This document shows positions 11,037-21,347 of a stretch of DNA of 64,000 nt, piece by piece. Position numbers and translations under genes: made by a program. This DNA is from Vibrio sp. HA2012 (GTDB lineage Bacteria; Pseudomonadota; Gammaproteobacteria; Enterobacterales; Vibrionaceae), in NCBI RefSeq assembly GCF_002812955.1, contig NZ_PFXK01000004.1:296605-360604 (forward strand). The letters run 5' to 3'. The notes under the pieces were generated by a model. The model was not told the origin of the DNA. It saw only the letters and a list, made by a program, of their open reading frames with translations, and searched no databases. How positions within the stretch are numbered: the first letter of the stretch is position 1; every line of letters begins with the position of its first letter.

Positions 11037-11489
11037 TTGACTACTGAAAAGAAAACGATGAATGTAACTGAAATTCGTAAACTGCTTCCCCATCGTTATC
11101 CATTTTTGCTGATTGATCGTGTGACTGATTATGCAGAAGGAAAATACCTTGTTGGCCTGAAAAATGTCTCAGTCAATGAACCTCAGTTTACCGGTCATTT
11201 TCCCCAGTTGCCGATTTTTCCCGGCGTACTGATCCTTGAAGCGATGGCTCAGGCAACCGGTCTGCTGGCATTTAAGACCTTCGGAGCGCCGACTGAAAAC
11301 GAACTATACTATTTTGCAAGTATCGATAATGCTAAATTCCGTAAGCCGGTTGTACCGGGCGACCAGCTGGTTATTGAAGTGGAATTTATTAAAGAGCGCA
11401 GAGGGATTGCCCTGTTTAACGGCACAGCAAAAGTTGACGGTGAAGTTGTCTGTTCTGCTGAACTGAAATGTGCCCGCCGAGAGTTCTGA
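11037..11489 (+). CDS. fabZ: 3-hydroxyacyl-[acyl-carrier-protein] dehydratase FabZ
   Basis: FabZ dehydrates 3-hydroxyacyl-ACP in fatty-acid elongation and competes with LpxA/LpxD for hydroxyacyl-ACP. The hot-dog fold protein has the start motif [13 protein letters not shown] and the catalytic segment [20 protein letters not shown]. An in-frame ATG exists at 11031, but the TTG at 11037 is better spaced from AGGAAG (11024-11029) and gives the usual 150-aa Vibrio product beginning MTTEKKTMN. lpxA starts 5 bp after the stop. Confidence 0.94.
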   Translation: MTTEKKTMNVTEIRKLLPHRYPFLLIDRVTDYAEGKYLVGLKNVSVNEPQFTGHFPQLPIFPGVLILEAMAQATGLLAFKTFGAPTENELYYFASIDNAKFRKPVVPGDQLVIEVEFIKERRGIALFNGTAKVDGEVVCSAELKCARREF

Positions 11490-11494
11490 TTATT

Positions 11495-12283
11495 ATGATT
11501 CATGCAACTGCACAAATTCATCCAACAGCGATTGTTGAAGACGGCGCGGTTATCGGTGCCGATGTAAAAATCGGTCCGTTCTGCTTTGTTGAGAGCAAGG
11601 TAAAGATTGGTCGTGGTACAGAGCTTCTTTCCCATGTCGTGGTAAAAGGACCGACGATTATTGGTGAAGATAACCGGATTTTTCAGTTTGCTTCCATCGG
11701 TGAGGCTTGCCAGGATTTGAAATATGCTGGTGAAGATACCCGTCTGGAAATTGGTGACCGTAACACGATACGTGAAAGTGTGACTATGCACCGGGGTACG
11801 ATTCAGGATGCTGGTGTAACGAAAGTCGGCAGTGATAACCTGTTTATGATCAATGCTCATGTTGCACATGATTGCGTTATCGGTGACCGTTGTATTTTTG
11901 CCAATAATGCCACTCTGGCTGGACATGTAAAAGTCGGCGATCAGGCTATTATCGGTGGTATGTCAGCGATTCACCAGTTTTGCCATATCGGTGACCATTG
12001 CATGCTGGGTGGTGGCTCAATTGTGGTACAGGATGTGCCGCCATATGTGATGGGACAGGGTAACCACTGTGTACCGTTCGGTATTAATATCGAAGGTCTG
12101 AAACGGCGTGGATTCGAGAAAAAAGAGATCATGGCGATTCGTCGTGCTTATAAAGCACTTTACCGCAGCGGCCTGACACTGGAAGAAGCTAAGGCTGAGA
12201 TTGCTAAAGAAGCGACAGAGTATCAATCTGTGCAGTTGTTTATGGACTTCCTGGATAATTCTGAGCGCGGGATTATCCGTTAG
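11495..12283 (+). CDS. lpxA: UDP-N-acetylglucosamine acyltransferase LpxA
   Basis: LpxA performs the first step of lipid A synthesis, adding a hydroxyacyl chain from ACP to UDP-GlcNAc. The ATG at 11495 gives 262 aa, identical in length to the E. coli enzyme and beginning [14 protein letters not shown]. Earlier in-frame codons would lie inside fabZ. Hexapeptide repeats form the beta-helix; the catalytic-His region is [12 protein letters not shown], and the C-terminal helical domain follows ([17 protein letters not shown]). Confidence 0.97.
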   Translation: MIHATAQIHPTAIVEDGAVIGADVKIGPFCFVESKVKIGRGTELLSHVVVKGPTIIGEDNRIFQFASIGEACQDLKYAGEDTRLEIGDRNTIRESVTMHRGTIQDAGVTKVGSDNLFMINAHVAHDCVIGDRCIFANNATLAGHVKVGDQAIIGGMSAIHQFCHIGDHCMLGGGSIVVQDVPPYVMGQGNHCVPFGINIEGLKRRGFEKKEIMAIRRAYKALYRSGLTLEEAKAEIAKEATEYQSVQLFMDFLDNSERGIIR

Positions 12284-12316
12284 CTGTTGTCGGAAACTTG
12301 TTCTTAGCCAGATGTG

Positions 12317-12342
12317 TATACCCACGCCGGAGCGTGGCAATG
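12317..12342. repeat. Degenerate ATTCCC-family palindrome upstream of lpxB
   Basis: CCACGC (12322-12327) and GCGTGG (12332-12337) pair around CGGA, with eroded outer arms (left GTATACC, right CAATG). It lies 34 bp after lpxA and its right edge abuts the GAGG used as the lpxB ribosome-binding site. Confidence 0.6.
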
Positions 12343-12359
12343 AGGATCATGAAAAAAAT

Positions 12360-13499
12360 ATGCAACGTCCTCTGAAAATCGGCATTGTTGTCGGAGAACT
12401 GTCCGGGGATACCCTGGGTGAAGGGCTGATAAAAGCCATTCACAAACAGTATCCTGATGCTGAATTTGTTGGTATCGGCGGGCCGAAGATGAAAGCGCTG
12501 GGGTGTGTGTCTCTGTTTGACATGGATGAACTGGCTGTCATGGGGCTGGTGGAAGTACTTGGCCGCCTGCCTCGGCTGCTGAACGTCAAGGCACAGTTGG
12601 TTCGCTATTTTAAAGACAATCCGCCGGATGTTTTTATCGGTATCGACGCTCCGGATTTTAATCTGCGTCTGGAGAAAACGCTGAAGCAGTCTGGTATCCG
12701 AACCGTCCACTATGTCTGCCCGTCTGTATGGGCATGGCGGCAGAAACGTATCTTTAAGATCAAAGAAGCCACCAATCTGGTGTTGGCTTTTCTGCCGTTT
12801 GAGAAAACTTTTTGTGACCGGTTTGATGTTCCGTGCGAATTTATCGGTCATACACTGGCCGATGCCATACCGGTGACCAATGATAAAATGGCGGCAAGGA
12901 TTCTACTGGGGCTGGAAACGGAAAAACGCTGGCTGGCGGTGTTGCCGGGAAGCCGTGGTTCGGAACTGAATATGCTCGCCCGGCCATTTATTGAAACCTG
13001 CCAGCGTCTGCACAATTTGCATCCGGAGCTGGGATTTGTCGTCGCATTGGTTAATCGCAGGCGGCGGGAACAGTTTGTTCAGGTATGGCAGGAAATCGCA
13101 CCCGATCTGCATTTTGTTCTGGTGGAAGATACTGCCCGTCATGTGATTCAGGCATCCGATGCCGTTTTACTGGCATCAGGAACGGTCGCACTGGAATGCA
13201 TGCTGGTTAACCGTCCTATGGTGGTTGGTTACCGGGTTAACCGGTTGACGGCAATGATCGCTAAGCGTCTGGTAAAAACTGAATTTGTTTCGTTGCCAAA
13301 CATCCTTGCCGGTCGGGAAGTCGTGAAAGAGTTTCTGCTGGAAGCCTGTACGGCAGAGAATCTTGCCCGGGAGGCAGAACGTCTGTTGAGTGGTGATAAC
13401 TCCGAGATGCAGACATTGTTTACACAGATGCACCAGCAATTGCGTAAAAATGCCGATGAACAGGCGGCAGCGGCCGTCTTAAAACTGATTGGACAGTAG
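12360..13499 (+). CDS. lpxB: Lipid-A-disaccharide synthase
   Basis: LpxB (GT19) joins UDP-2,3-diacylglucosamine and lipid X into the lipid A disaccharide at the inner-membrane face. The ATG at 12360 gives 379 aa, the normal length, beginning [23 protein letters not shown]; the upstream in-frame extension overlaps the palindromic repeat and lpxA and looks non-coding. Characteristic segments are [18 protein letters not shown] (here [10 protein letters not shown]), [15 protein letters not shown] and the SGTVALE glycosyltransferase motif near the C-terminus. rnhB starts 1 bp after the stop. Confidence 0.95.
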   Translation: MQRPLKIGIVVGELSGDTLGEGLIKAIHKQYPDAEFVGIGGPKMKALGCVSLFDMDELAVMGLVEVLGRLPRLLNVKAQLVRYFKDNPPDVFIGIDAPDFNLRLEKTLKQSGIRTVHYVCPSVWAWRQKRIFKIKEATNLVLAFLPFEKTFCDRFDVPCEFIGHTLADAIPVTNDKMAARILLGLETEKRWLAVLPGSRGSELNMLARPFIETCQRLHNLHPELGFVVALVNRRRREQFVQVWQEIAPDLHFVLVEDTARHVIQASDAVLLASGTVALECMLVNRPMVVGYRVNRLTAMIAKRLVKTEFVSLPNILAGREVVKEFLLEACTAENLAREAERLLSGDNSEMQTLFTQMHQQLRKNADEQAAAAVLKLIGQ

Positions 13500-13500
13500 A

Positions 13501-14109
13501 ATGACTAAAGAATTACCTCCGTTTGAATATCCGTCTGGCTACCGGCTTATTGCCGGAGTTGATGAAGTCGGACGGGGTCCTCTGGTGGGGGATGTGGTTA
13601 CGGCGGCTGTGATTTTAGATCCGGCTAATCCGATTGAAGGTCTGACGGATTCGAAAAAATTATCGGAGAAGAAACGTCTGGCACTCTTCCCTGAGATCCA
13701 GGAAAAAGCACTGGCATGGGCAATTGGCCGTTGTTCTCCGGAAGAAATCGACCGTCTGAATATTCTGCACGCCACTATGCTGGCGATGCAACGTGCAGTA
13801 GAAGGACTGACGCTCCGTCCGGATTTTGTACTGATTGATGGTAACCGTGTGCCGCCGCTTTCTATGGACGCTGAGGCGGTGGTTAAAGGCGATTTAAGAG
13901 TCGCAGAAATCAGTGCGGCGTCTATTTTGGCTAAGGTAGTCAGGGATCAGGAGATGGATGAGCTGGACAAAGTGTATCCACAGTTCGGTTTTGCTCAGCA
14001 TAAAGGCTATCCGACCAAAGCCCACTTCGCAGCGATAGAAGAGCACGGTGTCATTGATCAACACCGAAAAAGTTTTAAGCCGGTAAAAAGAATTCTGCAA
14101 CATGGCTGA
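13501..14109 (+). CDS. rnhB: Ribonuclease HII
   Basis: RNase HII removes single ribonucleotides and RNA primers from DNA-RNA hybrids. The product is 202 aa. Catalytic acidic residues appear in [11 protein letters not shown] (Asp and Glu) and in VLIDGNRVP, with the conserved SILAKVVRD and HKGYPT segments near the C-terminus. The ATG lies directly after the lpxB stop. The 3' end overlaps dnaE by 8 bp, coupling it to the replicative polymerase gene. Confidence 0.96.
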   Translation: MTKELPPFEYPSGYRLIAGVDEVGRGPLVGDVVTAAVILDPANPIEGLTDSKKLSEKKRLALFPEIQEKALAWAIGRCSPEEIDRLNILHATMLAMQRAVEGLTLRPDFVLIDGNRVPPLSMDAEAVVKGDLRVAEISAASILAKVVRDQEMDELDKVYPQFGFAQHKGYPTKAHFAAIEEHGVIDQHRKSFKPVKRILQHG

Positions 14110-17100
14110 TCCCAAGTTTATACATTTACGCATTCACAGTGATTTCTCTATGGTGGACGGCCTGTCCAAGGTGCCGCCATTAGTTAAGAAAGTGGCTGAG
14201 CTCGGCATGCCCGCTATGGCTTTGACCGATTTTACCAACCTGTGTGGTCTGGTTAAGTTCTACAACACGGCTCATGGCTGTGGCATTAAACCCATCGTCG
14301 GAGCTGATTTTTCTATGCAGTCTGCCGAATTCGGCGATGAGCTGACTAAACTGACCATTCTGGCGGCAGACAACACAGGCTACAACAACCTGACCCTGCT
14401 GATCTCCGAAGCGTATCAGCGCGGTCATGTCCAGCATCAGCCGGTTATCGATAAAGAGTGGCTGATTAAGCACAGTGATGGTCTGATTATTCTTTCTGGC
14501 GGTAAGAGTGGTGAGGTAGGAAAGGCATTGCTGAAAGGTAATCAGATTCTGGTGGATAAATGTATCGGCTTTTATCAGCAACATTTTCCAGACTGTTTTT
14601 ATCTTGAACTGACCCGTACTGGACGTGCGGATGAAGAGAGTTACCTGCATTTTGCTCTGGAACAGGCGGAGAAAAGCAACCTGCCGGTTGTGGCAACAAA
14701 TGATGTAGTCTTTCTGACCGCAGAGCAGTTTGATGCGCATGAGATCCGGGTTGCTATTCATGACGGCTATACGCTGGAAGATCCGCGTCGGCCAAAGAAC
14801 TACAGCCCGCAGCAGTACCTGCGTACCGAAGCTGAGATGTGTGAACTGTTCGCCGATATTCCGGAGGCACTGGAAAACAGTGTGGAAATTGCCAAACGCT
14901 GTAATGTAACGGTACGGCTGGGAGAATATTTTCTGCCTAACTTCCCGACGGAAGGTATGGCGATTGAAGATTATCTGATTAAAAAATCAGAGGTAGGTCT
15001 GGAAGAGCGTCTGGAGTTCCTGTTTCCGGATCCGGAAGTGCGCAGGCAGCGCAGGCCGGAGTATGATGAACGCCTGAAGATCGAGTTGGACGTTATCAAC
15101 CAGATGGGCTTTCCCGGCTACTTTCTTATTGTGATGGAATTTATCCAGTGGTCGAAGGATAACGATGTGCCGGTTGGACCGGGACGTGGTTCGGGGGCAG
15201 GTTCTCTGGTGGCCTACTCGCTGAAAATCACCGATCTGGATCCGCTGGAATATGATCTGCTGTTTGAACGTTTCCTGAACCCGGAACGGGTATCCATGCC
15301 CGATTTTGACGTTGATTTCTGTATGGATAAGCGGGATCTGGTTATCGATCACGTAGCGGAAATGTATGGCCGGGATGCGGTATCGCAGATCATTACTTTT
15401 GGTACTATGGCGGCTAAAGCGGTTATCCGTGACGTCGGTCGGGTGCTGGGGCATCCGTACGGGTTTGTGGATCGCATTTCCAAACTGGTTCCGCCTGATC
15501 CGGGTATGACGCTGGAAAAAGCATTCAAGGCCGAGCCACAACTGCCTGAAATTTATGAAGCCGATGAGGAAGTGAAAGAGCTGATCGATATGTGTCGCAT
15601 TCTGGAAGGGGTGACACGTAACGCCGGTAAGCATGCCGGTGGTGTGGTTATCTCTCCGACGACCATCACCGATTTCGCGCCAATCTACTGCGATTCAGAA
15701 GGGCATTTTCCGGTTACCCAATTTGATAAGAACGATGTAGAAACCGCCGGACTGGTAAAGTTTGACTTCCTCGGACTGCGGACTCTGACCATTATCGACT
15801 GGGCATTAGGGCTGATTAACCCGCGTATGGAGCGCGAGGGTAAACCTCTGGTACGTATTGAGTCGATCCCGCTGGATGATTCCGCCTCTTTCCGGGTATT
15901 ACAGAATTCGGAGACTACGGCAGTATTCCAGCTGGAATCCCGCGGTATGAAGGATCTGATCAAGCGTCTGCAACCCGACTGTTTTGAAGATATTATCGCA
16001 CTGGTGGCGTTGTTCCGTCCGGGGCCGCTGCAATCCGGGATGGTGGATAACTTTATCGACCGTAAACACGGGCGGGAGGCGATCTCCTATCCTGATGAAA
16101 CCTGGCAGCATGAATCGCTGAAAGAGACGCTGGATCCAACCTATGGCATTATCCTGTATCAGGAACAGGTGATGCAGATTGCCCAGATATTGGCAGGGTA
16201 TACGCTGGGTGGTGCGGATATGCTGCGTCGGGCCATGGGTAAGAAAAAACCGGAAGAGATGGCCAAGCAGCGGGCTGTCTTTGAAGAGGGCGCAATCAAA
16301 AACGGCGTCGATGGCGAACTGGCAATGAAGATCTTCGATCTGGTAGAAAAGTTCGCCGGTTACGGTTTCAATAAATCTCACTCAGCGGCTTATGCGCTGG
16401 TTTCTTATCAGACGCTGTGGCTGAAGACACATTATCCGGCTGAGTTTATGGCTGCGGTAATGACTGCAGATATGGATAACACCGAGAAGGTGGTCGGGCT
16501 GGTGGACGAGTGTTTCCGTATGAAACTGACCGTGCTACCACCGGATGTTAACTCCGGTCTGTACCGCTTTAACGTTGATGAGACCGGTGCCATCGTGTAT
16601 GGCATCGGTGCCATTAAAGGTGTGGGTGAAGGGCCGATTGAAAGCATTATCGAAGCCCGGAATAAGGGCGGATATTTTAAGGATCTGTTTGATTTCTGTG
16701 CTCGTATCGATCTGAAAAAAGTCAATAAACGGGTGATCGAGAAACTGATTCAGGCTGGAGCGCTGGACAGGCTGGGGCCTCATAGAGCTGCTATGCTGGC
16801 GTCTGTGGATGATGCCGTAAAGGCTGCCGGACAGTTCCATCAGGCAGAAGCCTTTGGGCAGGCTGATATGTTCGGTGTGTTGACTGAAGCGCCGGAAGCT
16901 GTTGAGCAGGCATACGCACAAGCACCTGAGTGGACGGAAAAGGTCAGACTGGAAGGAGAGCGTGAGGCGCTGGGTCTTTATTTGACCGGACACCCGATAA
17001 ATGAATATCTGAAGGAACTCGGACGCTTTACCAGTTGTCGATTAAAAGATGTGACGCCAACCCGCCGGGATCAGTCGGTTACGGTAGCGGGTTTGGTGGT

Positions 17101-17581
17101 AGCCGCTAAGGTGATGACCACCAAACGCGGCACACGCATCGGCATCATGACGCTGGATGACCGATCCGGACGGCTGGAGGTCATGCTTTTCTCTGATGCG
17201 CTTGATAAGTATGCAGAACTGCTGGAAAAAGATAAAATACTGGTGATCTCCGGACAGGTCAGCTTTGATGACTTCAACGGGGGCTTTAAAATGTCCGCCC
17301 GCGAAATTTCAGAACTTGGTGAAGCGCGGGAGAAATACGCACGCGGATTATCCGTATCCCTGATGCAGTCACAAATTGACGACGTATTTTTTGAACAGTT
17401 TGCCCGGATCCTGGAGCCGCATAAGGCAGGTACTGTTCCCGTCAATATTTATTATCAGCGTGACGATGCCCGGGCCAGAATAGAGCTGGGTACAGAATGG
17501 CGGGTCACGCCGAATGATTCGTTATTAGATGAATTAAAACAGCTACTTGGTAAGAATCAGGTAGAACTCGAATTTAACTAA
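14102..17581 (+). CDS. dnaE: DNA polymerase III alpha subunit
   Basis: DnaE is the catalytic subunit of the replicative polymerase. The 1159-aa protein has an N-terminal PHP domain ([15 protein letters not shown], residues 4-18), palm/fingers with the catalytic PDFDVDF aspartates near residue 400, the [14 protein letters not shown] motif, and a C-terminal OB-fold that includes [21 protein letters not shown]. Length is normal. It overlaps rnhB at its start; the proofreading subunit dnaQ is also in this window at 25,109. Confidence 0.98.
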   Translation: MADPKFIHLRIHSDFSMVDGLSKVPPLVKKVAELGMPAMALTDFTNLCGLVKFYNTAHGCGIKPIVGADFSMQSAEFGDELTKLTILAADNTGYNNLTLLISEAYQRGHVQHQPVIDKEWLIKHSDGLIILSGGKSGEVGKALLKGNQILVDKCIGFYQQHFPDCFYLELTRTGRADEESYLHFALEQAEKSNLPVVATNDVVFLTAEQFDAHEIRVAIHDGYTLEDPRRPKNYSPQQYLRTEAEMCELFADIPEALENSVEIAKRCNVTVRLGEYFLPNFPTEGMAIEDYLIKKSEVGLEERLEFLFPDPEVRRQRRPEYDERLKIELDVINQMGFPGYFLIVMEFIQWSKDNDVPVGPGRGSGAGSLVAYSLKITDLDPLEYDLLFERFLNPERVSMPDFDVDFCMDKRDLVIDHVAEMYGRDAVSQIITFGTMAAKAVIRDVGRVLGHPYGFVDRISKLVPPDPGMTLEKAFKAEPQLPEIYEADEEVKELIDMCRILEGVTRNAGKHAGGVVISPTTITDFAPIYCDSEGHFPVTQFDKNDVETAGLVKFDFLGLRTLTIIDWALGLINPRMEREGKPLVRIESIPLDDSASFRVLQNSETTAVFQLESRGMKDLIKRLQPDCFEDIIALVALFRPGPLQSGMVDNFIDRKHGREAISYPDETWQHESLKETLDPTYGIILYQEQVMQIAQILAGYTLGGADMLRRAMGKKKPEEMAKQRAVFEEGAIKNGVDGELAMKIFDLVEKFAGYGFNKSHSAAYALVSYQTLWLKTHYPAEFMAAVMTADMDNTEKVVGLVDECFRMKLTVLPPDVNSGLYRFNVDETGAIVYGIGAIKGVGEGPIESIIEARNKGGYFKDLFDFCARIDLKKVNKRVIEKLIQAGALDRLGPHRAAMLASVDDAVKAAGQFHQAEAFGQADMFGVLTEAPEAVEQAYAQAPEWTEKVRLEGEREALGLYLTGHPINEYLKELGRFTSCRLKDVTPTRRDQSVTVAGLVVAAKVMTTKRGTRIGIMTLDDRSGRLEVMLFSDALDKYAELLEKDKILVISGQVSFDDFNGGFKMSAREISELGEAREKYARGLSVSLMQSQIDDVFFEQFARILEPHKAGTVPVNIYYQRDDARARIELGTEWRVTPNDSLLDELKQLLGKNQVELEFN

Positions 17582-17627
17582 AATCCAGTTGCAGCGAATA
17601 CGTAACTGAATAACTAAGGATTCATAG

Positions 17628-18587
17628 ATGAGCATGAATTTTCTTGAATTTGAAAAACCAATCGCTGAACTAGAAGCTAAGATTGAAGCGCTTCGTGATG
17701 TTTCGCGTCATGGTGGCGGTGCTTCCGTTGATTTAGATAAAGAAATCCATCAACTGGAAGAAAAAAGTCAGGAACTGAAGAAGAAAATTTTCAGTGACTT
17801 AGGGGCATGGCAGGTTGCTCAACTGGCACGTCATCCGCGTCGTCCGTATACGCTGGACTATATCGAGAATGCGTTTACTGAATTTGATGAGCTGGCCGGT
17901 GATCGTGCCTATGCTGATGACAAAGCTATTGTCGGTGGTATTGCGCGTCTGGATAACCGTCCGGTTATGGTGATTGGTCATCAGAAAGGCCGGGAAACCA
18001 AAGAGAAGGTAAGACGTAACTTCGGGATGCCGAAACCGGAGGGTTACCGTAAAGCCCTGCGTCTGATGCAGATGGCTGAGCGGTTTAATATGCCGGTGAT
18101 TACTTTTATCGATACAGCCGGTGCTTATCCGGGTGTGGGGGCGGAAGAGCGCGGCCAGTCGGAAGCGATAGCCCGTAACCTTAAGGTCATGTCCGGACTG
18201 AAAGTACCGGTGATCTGTAATGTGATTGGTGAAGGCGGTTCCGGCGGTGCACTGGCTATCGGTGTCGGTGACTATGTTAATATGCTGCAGTACTCCACCT
18301 ATGCGGTTATTTCACCGGAAGGTTGTGCTTCTATTCTATGGCGTGATTCAGAAAAAGCCCCTCAGGCGGCAGAAGCCATGGGACTGACAGCTCCGCGTCT
18401 GAAAGAGCTGGAGCTGATCGATAACGTTATCGAAGAGCCTCTGGGTGGCGCACACAGGGATCCGGTACAGATGGCAGTCAGCCTGAAAGCGGTTCTGCTT
18501 AAACAACTGGAAGCGCTTGGCTATCTGGATACTGAATCCATGTTGGAACGTCGATATCAGCGTCTGATGAATTACGGTTACTGCTGA
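17628..18587 (+). CDS. accA: Acetyl-CoA carboxylase carboxyltransferase subunit alpha
   Basis: AccA with AccD transfers the carboxyl group from biotin to acetyl-CoA, giving malonyl-CoA. The 319-aa protein starts [22 protein letters not shown] and has the crotonase-like core with [26 protein letters not shown] and [15 protein letters not shown]. The ATG at 17628 follows AAGGA at 17616-17620; a second ATG at 17634 is possible. It follows dnaE by 46 bp, the usual order. Confidence 0.97.
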   Translation: MSMNFLEFEKPIAELEAKIEALRDVSRHGGGASVDLDKEIHQLEEKSQELKKKIFSDLGAWQVAQLARHPRRPYTLDYIENAFTEFDELAGDRAYADDKAIVGGIARLDNRPVMVIGHQKGRETKEKVRRNFGMPKPEGYRKALRLMQMAERFNMPVITFIDTAGAYPGVGAEERGQSEAIARNLKVMSGLKVPVICNVIGEGGSGGALAIGVGDYVNMLQYSTYAVISPEGCASILWRDSEKAPQAAEAMGLTAPRLKELELIDNVIEEPLGGAHRDPVQMAVSLKAVLLKQLEALGYLDTESMLERRYQRLMNYGYC

Positions 18588-18609
18588 TTTTCGTCTTGCC
18601 TCAGGTGTG

Positions 18610-18635
18610 CATTCCCGTGTGAAAGCACGGGAATG
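18610..18635. repeat. ATTCCC-family palindrome between accA and tilS
   Basis: CATTCCCGTGT (18610-18620) faces GCACGGGAATG (18625-18635) around GAAA; the 11-bp stem has a single G-U pair. It lies 22 bp after the accA stop. The right arm contributes an in-frame ATG (18633) ahead of tilS. Confidence 0.85.
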
Positions 18636-18653
18636 AGTGAAAAAGAGGTTCTT

Positions 18654-19964
18654 GTGCTCTATCCCCATTTTTCTTCTCTTCTTAACCGTTACTACCTGCC
18701 GCAGAGTAAAATTGTGCTCGGCCTGAGTGGTGGTGTTGATTCCCGGGTTCTGTTGCATCTTCTGTCCCTGTATCGACAGGAACATCCCCACACTGACTGT
18801 TTGGTTGTACACGTTCATCACGGGCTAAGTCCCAATGCAGATGACTGGGCTGCACTCTGTCAGCAGTGGAGTCTTTCCGGTTCGGTTGACTATGTGGCTG
18901 AAAAAGTCACTCTTGAACGGAGCAATGGCCGCAGTATCGAAGAAGAGGCACGTATCAAGCGCTATCAGGTGTTTGAGACATATATGCAGCCCGGTGATCT
19001 GCTTTTGACCGGACAGCATTTAAGTGACCAGACCGAAACCTTTCTGTTGGCACTGAAACGTGGCAGTGGCCCGAAAGGTTTGTCATCCATGCCTGAATAT
19101 GCAGCTTTTGGTTCCGGCCGGGTATTGCGTCCGCTGTTGTCCGTTAGTCGTGATGCCATTATCCGCTATGCACAGCAGCACCGGCTGGAATGGGTGGAAG
19201 ATGAAAGTAATCAGGATACCCGCTATGACCGGAATTTTCTTCGTCACTGCATTGTCCCGCAACTGACCGGACGCTGGCCTGAAATAGAGCGCGCGGTAGC
19301 CCGCAGTGCCGCCCTGTGTGCCGAACAGGAAGCTTTGCTGCAGGAATTGCTTAGTGACAGCCTGGATAGCATGGTTGTACCGGATGGCGGTCTGAACATT
19401 CAGGCAGTACAAGCCCAGACAGCGCTTGCCCGTAATCAGTTGATCCGGATGTGGCTGGAGCGATGCAGTAGCCGGATGCCGTCTCGAAAGCAACTGGCAC
19501 TCATCTGGCAGGAAGTCGCCTGCGCCCAAGGCGATGCGAACCCCAGACTGCAGCTTGCTCAGGGGGAAATCCGCCGTTACCGGGGCTGTCTGTATTTTAT
19601 CGATAAATACCGGGATATTAGCCACTGGCGTGCAGAGTTGAGCGTAAACTGCCCGGTCAGGTTACCGGATGGTTTGGGTTCGGTTGTGCTGACCGACAAC
19701 ATCACAGGAAAGGGGCTCTGTCTTCGCCGGGCTAAGGCGGAAGAAAACATATGGATAGGGTTTAATCCGGAAGGTCTGATGGCTCATCCTGAGCAGAGAA
19801 CGCATAGCCGGAAACTGAAAAAGCTGTTTCAGGAATATGGTATTCCGGGATGGCAACGCCGGCGTCTGCCGCTGATTATGTACGGTGAGCGGTTGGCCAT
19901 GGTCGCCGGGTTATTTACTGACCGGGAGTTTTCCGGTGATGCTGTTGAAGTGATATGGGAGTGA
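18654..19964 (+). CDS. tilS: tRNA(Ile)-lysidine synthetase
   Basis: TilS converts the wobble cytidine of a minor tRNA-Ile to lysidine, switching decoding from AUG to AUA. The PP-loop ATPase motif LGLSGGVDSRVLL lies near the N-terminus, and the C-terminal TilS domains include the HPEQRTHSRKLKKLFQE segment. The frame is open from an ATG at 18633, but that ATG lies inside the palindromic repeat. The GTG at 18654 has AAAAGAGG (18641-18648) at good spacing and gives a 436-aa product starting MLYPHFSSLLN, which fits the family better. Confidence 0.93.
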   Translation: MLYPHFSSLLNRYYLPQSKIVLGLSGGVDSRVLLHLLSLYRQEHPHTDCLVVHVHHGLSPNADDWAALCQQWSLSGSVDYVAEKVTLERSNGRSIEEEARIKRYQVFETYMQPGDLLLTGQHLSDQTETFLLALKRGSGPKGLSSMPEYAAFGSGRVLRPLLSVSRDAIIRYAQQHRLEWVEDESNQDTRYDRNFLRHCIVPQLTGRWPEIERAVARSAALCAEQEALLQELLSDSLDSMVVPDGGLNIQAVQAQTALARNQLIRMWLERCSSRMPSRKQLALIWQEVACAQGDANPRLQLAQGEIRRYRGCLYFIDKYRDISHWRAELSVNCPVRLPDGLGSVVLTDNITGKGLCLRRAKAEENIWIGFNPEGLMAHPEQRTHSRKLKKLFQEYGIPGWQRRRLPLIMYGERLAMVAGLFTDREFSGDAVEVIWE

Positions 19965-20062
19965 AAACACCAGTGACCCAAACAAAATTGGATAGCGCCG
20001 ATTGCTATTTGAATGATATCAGTAATAATAACCGCATAACCGAAATAAATCGCCGGAGTTAA

Positions 20063-20410
<348 letters not shown>

Positions 20411-20434
20411 ATTACACATCTCGTTTTATTTCTC

Positions 20435-20458
20435 GTTCCCGCAGAGGGCTGTGGGAAC
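20435..20458. repeat. ATTCCC-family palindrome after glnB
   Basis: GTTCCCGCAG (20435-20444) faces CTGTGGGAAC (20449-20458) around AGGG; all ten pairs form if one G-U is allowed. It lies 25 bp after the glnB stop and may act as a transcript end. Confidence 0.75.
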
Positions 20459-20487
20459 AAGAATACGCTCTCCTCTCGGACTATTCC

Positions 20488-21336
20488 ATGAAAAAGCTTT
20501 TTAGCGCTTTTCTCTTGTTGCTTACCGGTTTGTCTTTTTTATTTCTGCTTATCTTTGACATTCCGGAATCCCCGTTTCTGATGGTCACCACCCCTCATCA
20601 CCGTTGGCAAGCTACCGGCGGACAGTGTTCTTCGCAGACATTCTCTCCGGTACTGGATAACCACGGAACCCTGAGTGTGCTGGTATGGAATATCTACAAA
20701 GAGAACCGTTCCGGCTGGCAGGAAACGCTGGAGAGACTGAGCCGGAATGCACAACTGCTGCTGTTGCAGGAAGGCAGCCTGAACGAGGAATTTTCCGCCT
20801 GGATAGAGGATAATCACTGGCAGGCAGCTCATACCAGTGCATTCAATGCTTTTGGTGTCAGTGCCGGGGTGCTGAACCTGTCGCGGACAGCTCCGCAGCG
20901 GGTGTGTGCTTATACTCAAACAGAGCCCTGGTTACGGCTGCCTAAATCTGCGCTCTATGCGCGCTATTCTCTTTCTGATGGTCAGACACTGGCTGTGATT
21001 AATATTCATGCGGTGAACTTTACTCTGGGTGTCAAAGAGTATTCCGAACAGCTTGAGGCGTTGCGTGAAGCAGTATCCGGACATTCCGGGCCACTGATTG
21101 TGGCTGGGGATTTTAATTCCTGGAGCAGTCACCGGATGAACGTGCTGCAACACCACATGCAGCAACTGGGGCTGGATGAAGTCAGTTTTCATCCGGATAA
21201 CCGGGAGGAGATACTGACCGGCTATAAACTGGATCACCTGTTTTTTCGCGGACTGACACCGATAAAAGCAGAAGCGCCCGTAACGGACGCTTCTGACCAT
21301 AATCCCATGTCAGTACATTTTGTTATCCTGCCCTGA
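20488..21336 (+). CDS. yafD: YafD-like endonuclease/exonuclease/phosphatase family protein
   Basis: The 282-aa protein belongs to the metal-dependent exo/endonuclease-phosphatase superfamily (UPF0294/YafD). Catalytic motifs are visible: VWNIYKE, LLQEG (metal Glu), VAGDFNSW, the YKLDHLFF segment and the C-terminal TDASDHNPM with the general-base His. A hydrophobic N-terminus (about residues 4-25) suggests a signal anchor, so the domain may face the periplasm. The substrate is unknown. It is convergent with mltD, 11 bp away. Confidence 0.88.
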   Translation: MKKLFSAFLLLLTGLSFLFLLIFDIPESPFLMVTTPHHRWQATGGQCSSQTFSPVLDNHGTLSVLVWNIYKENRSGWQETLERLSRNAQLLLLQEGSLNEEFSAWIEDNHWQAAHTSAFNAFGVSAGVLNLSRTAPQRVCAYTQTEPWLRLPKSALYARYSLSDGQTLAVINIHAVNFTLGVKEYSEQLEALREAVSGHSGPLIVAGDFNSWSSHRMNVLQHHMQQLGLDEVSFHPDNREEILTGYKLDHLFFRGLTPIKAEAPVTDASDHNPMSVHFVILP

Positions 21337-21347
21337 CGGTTTGCTGA

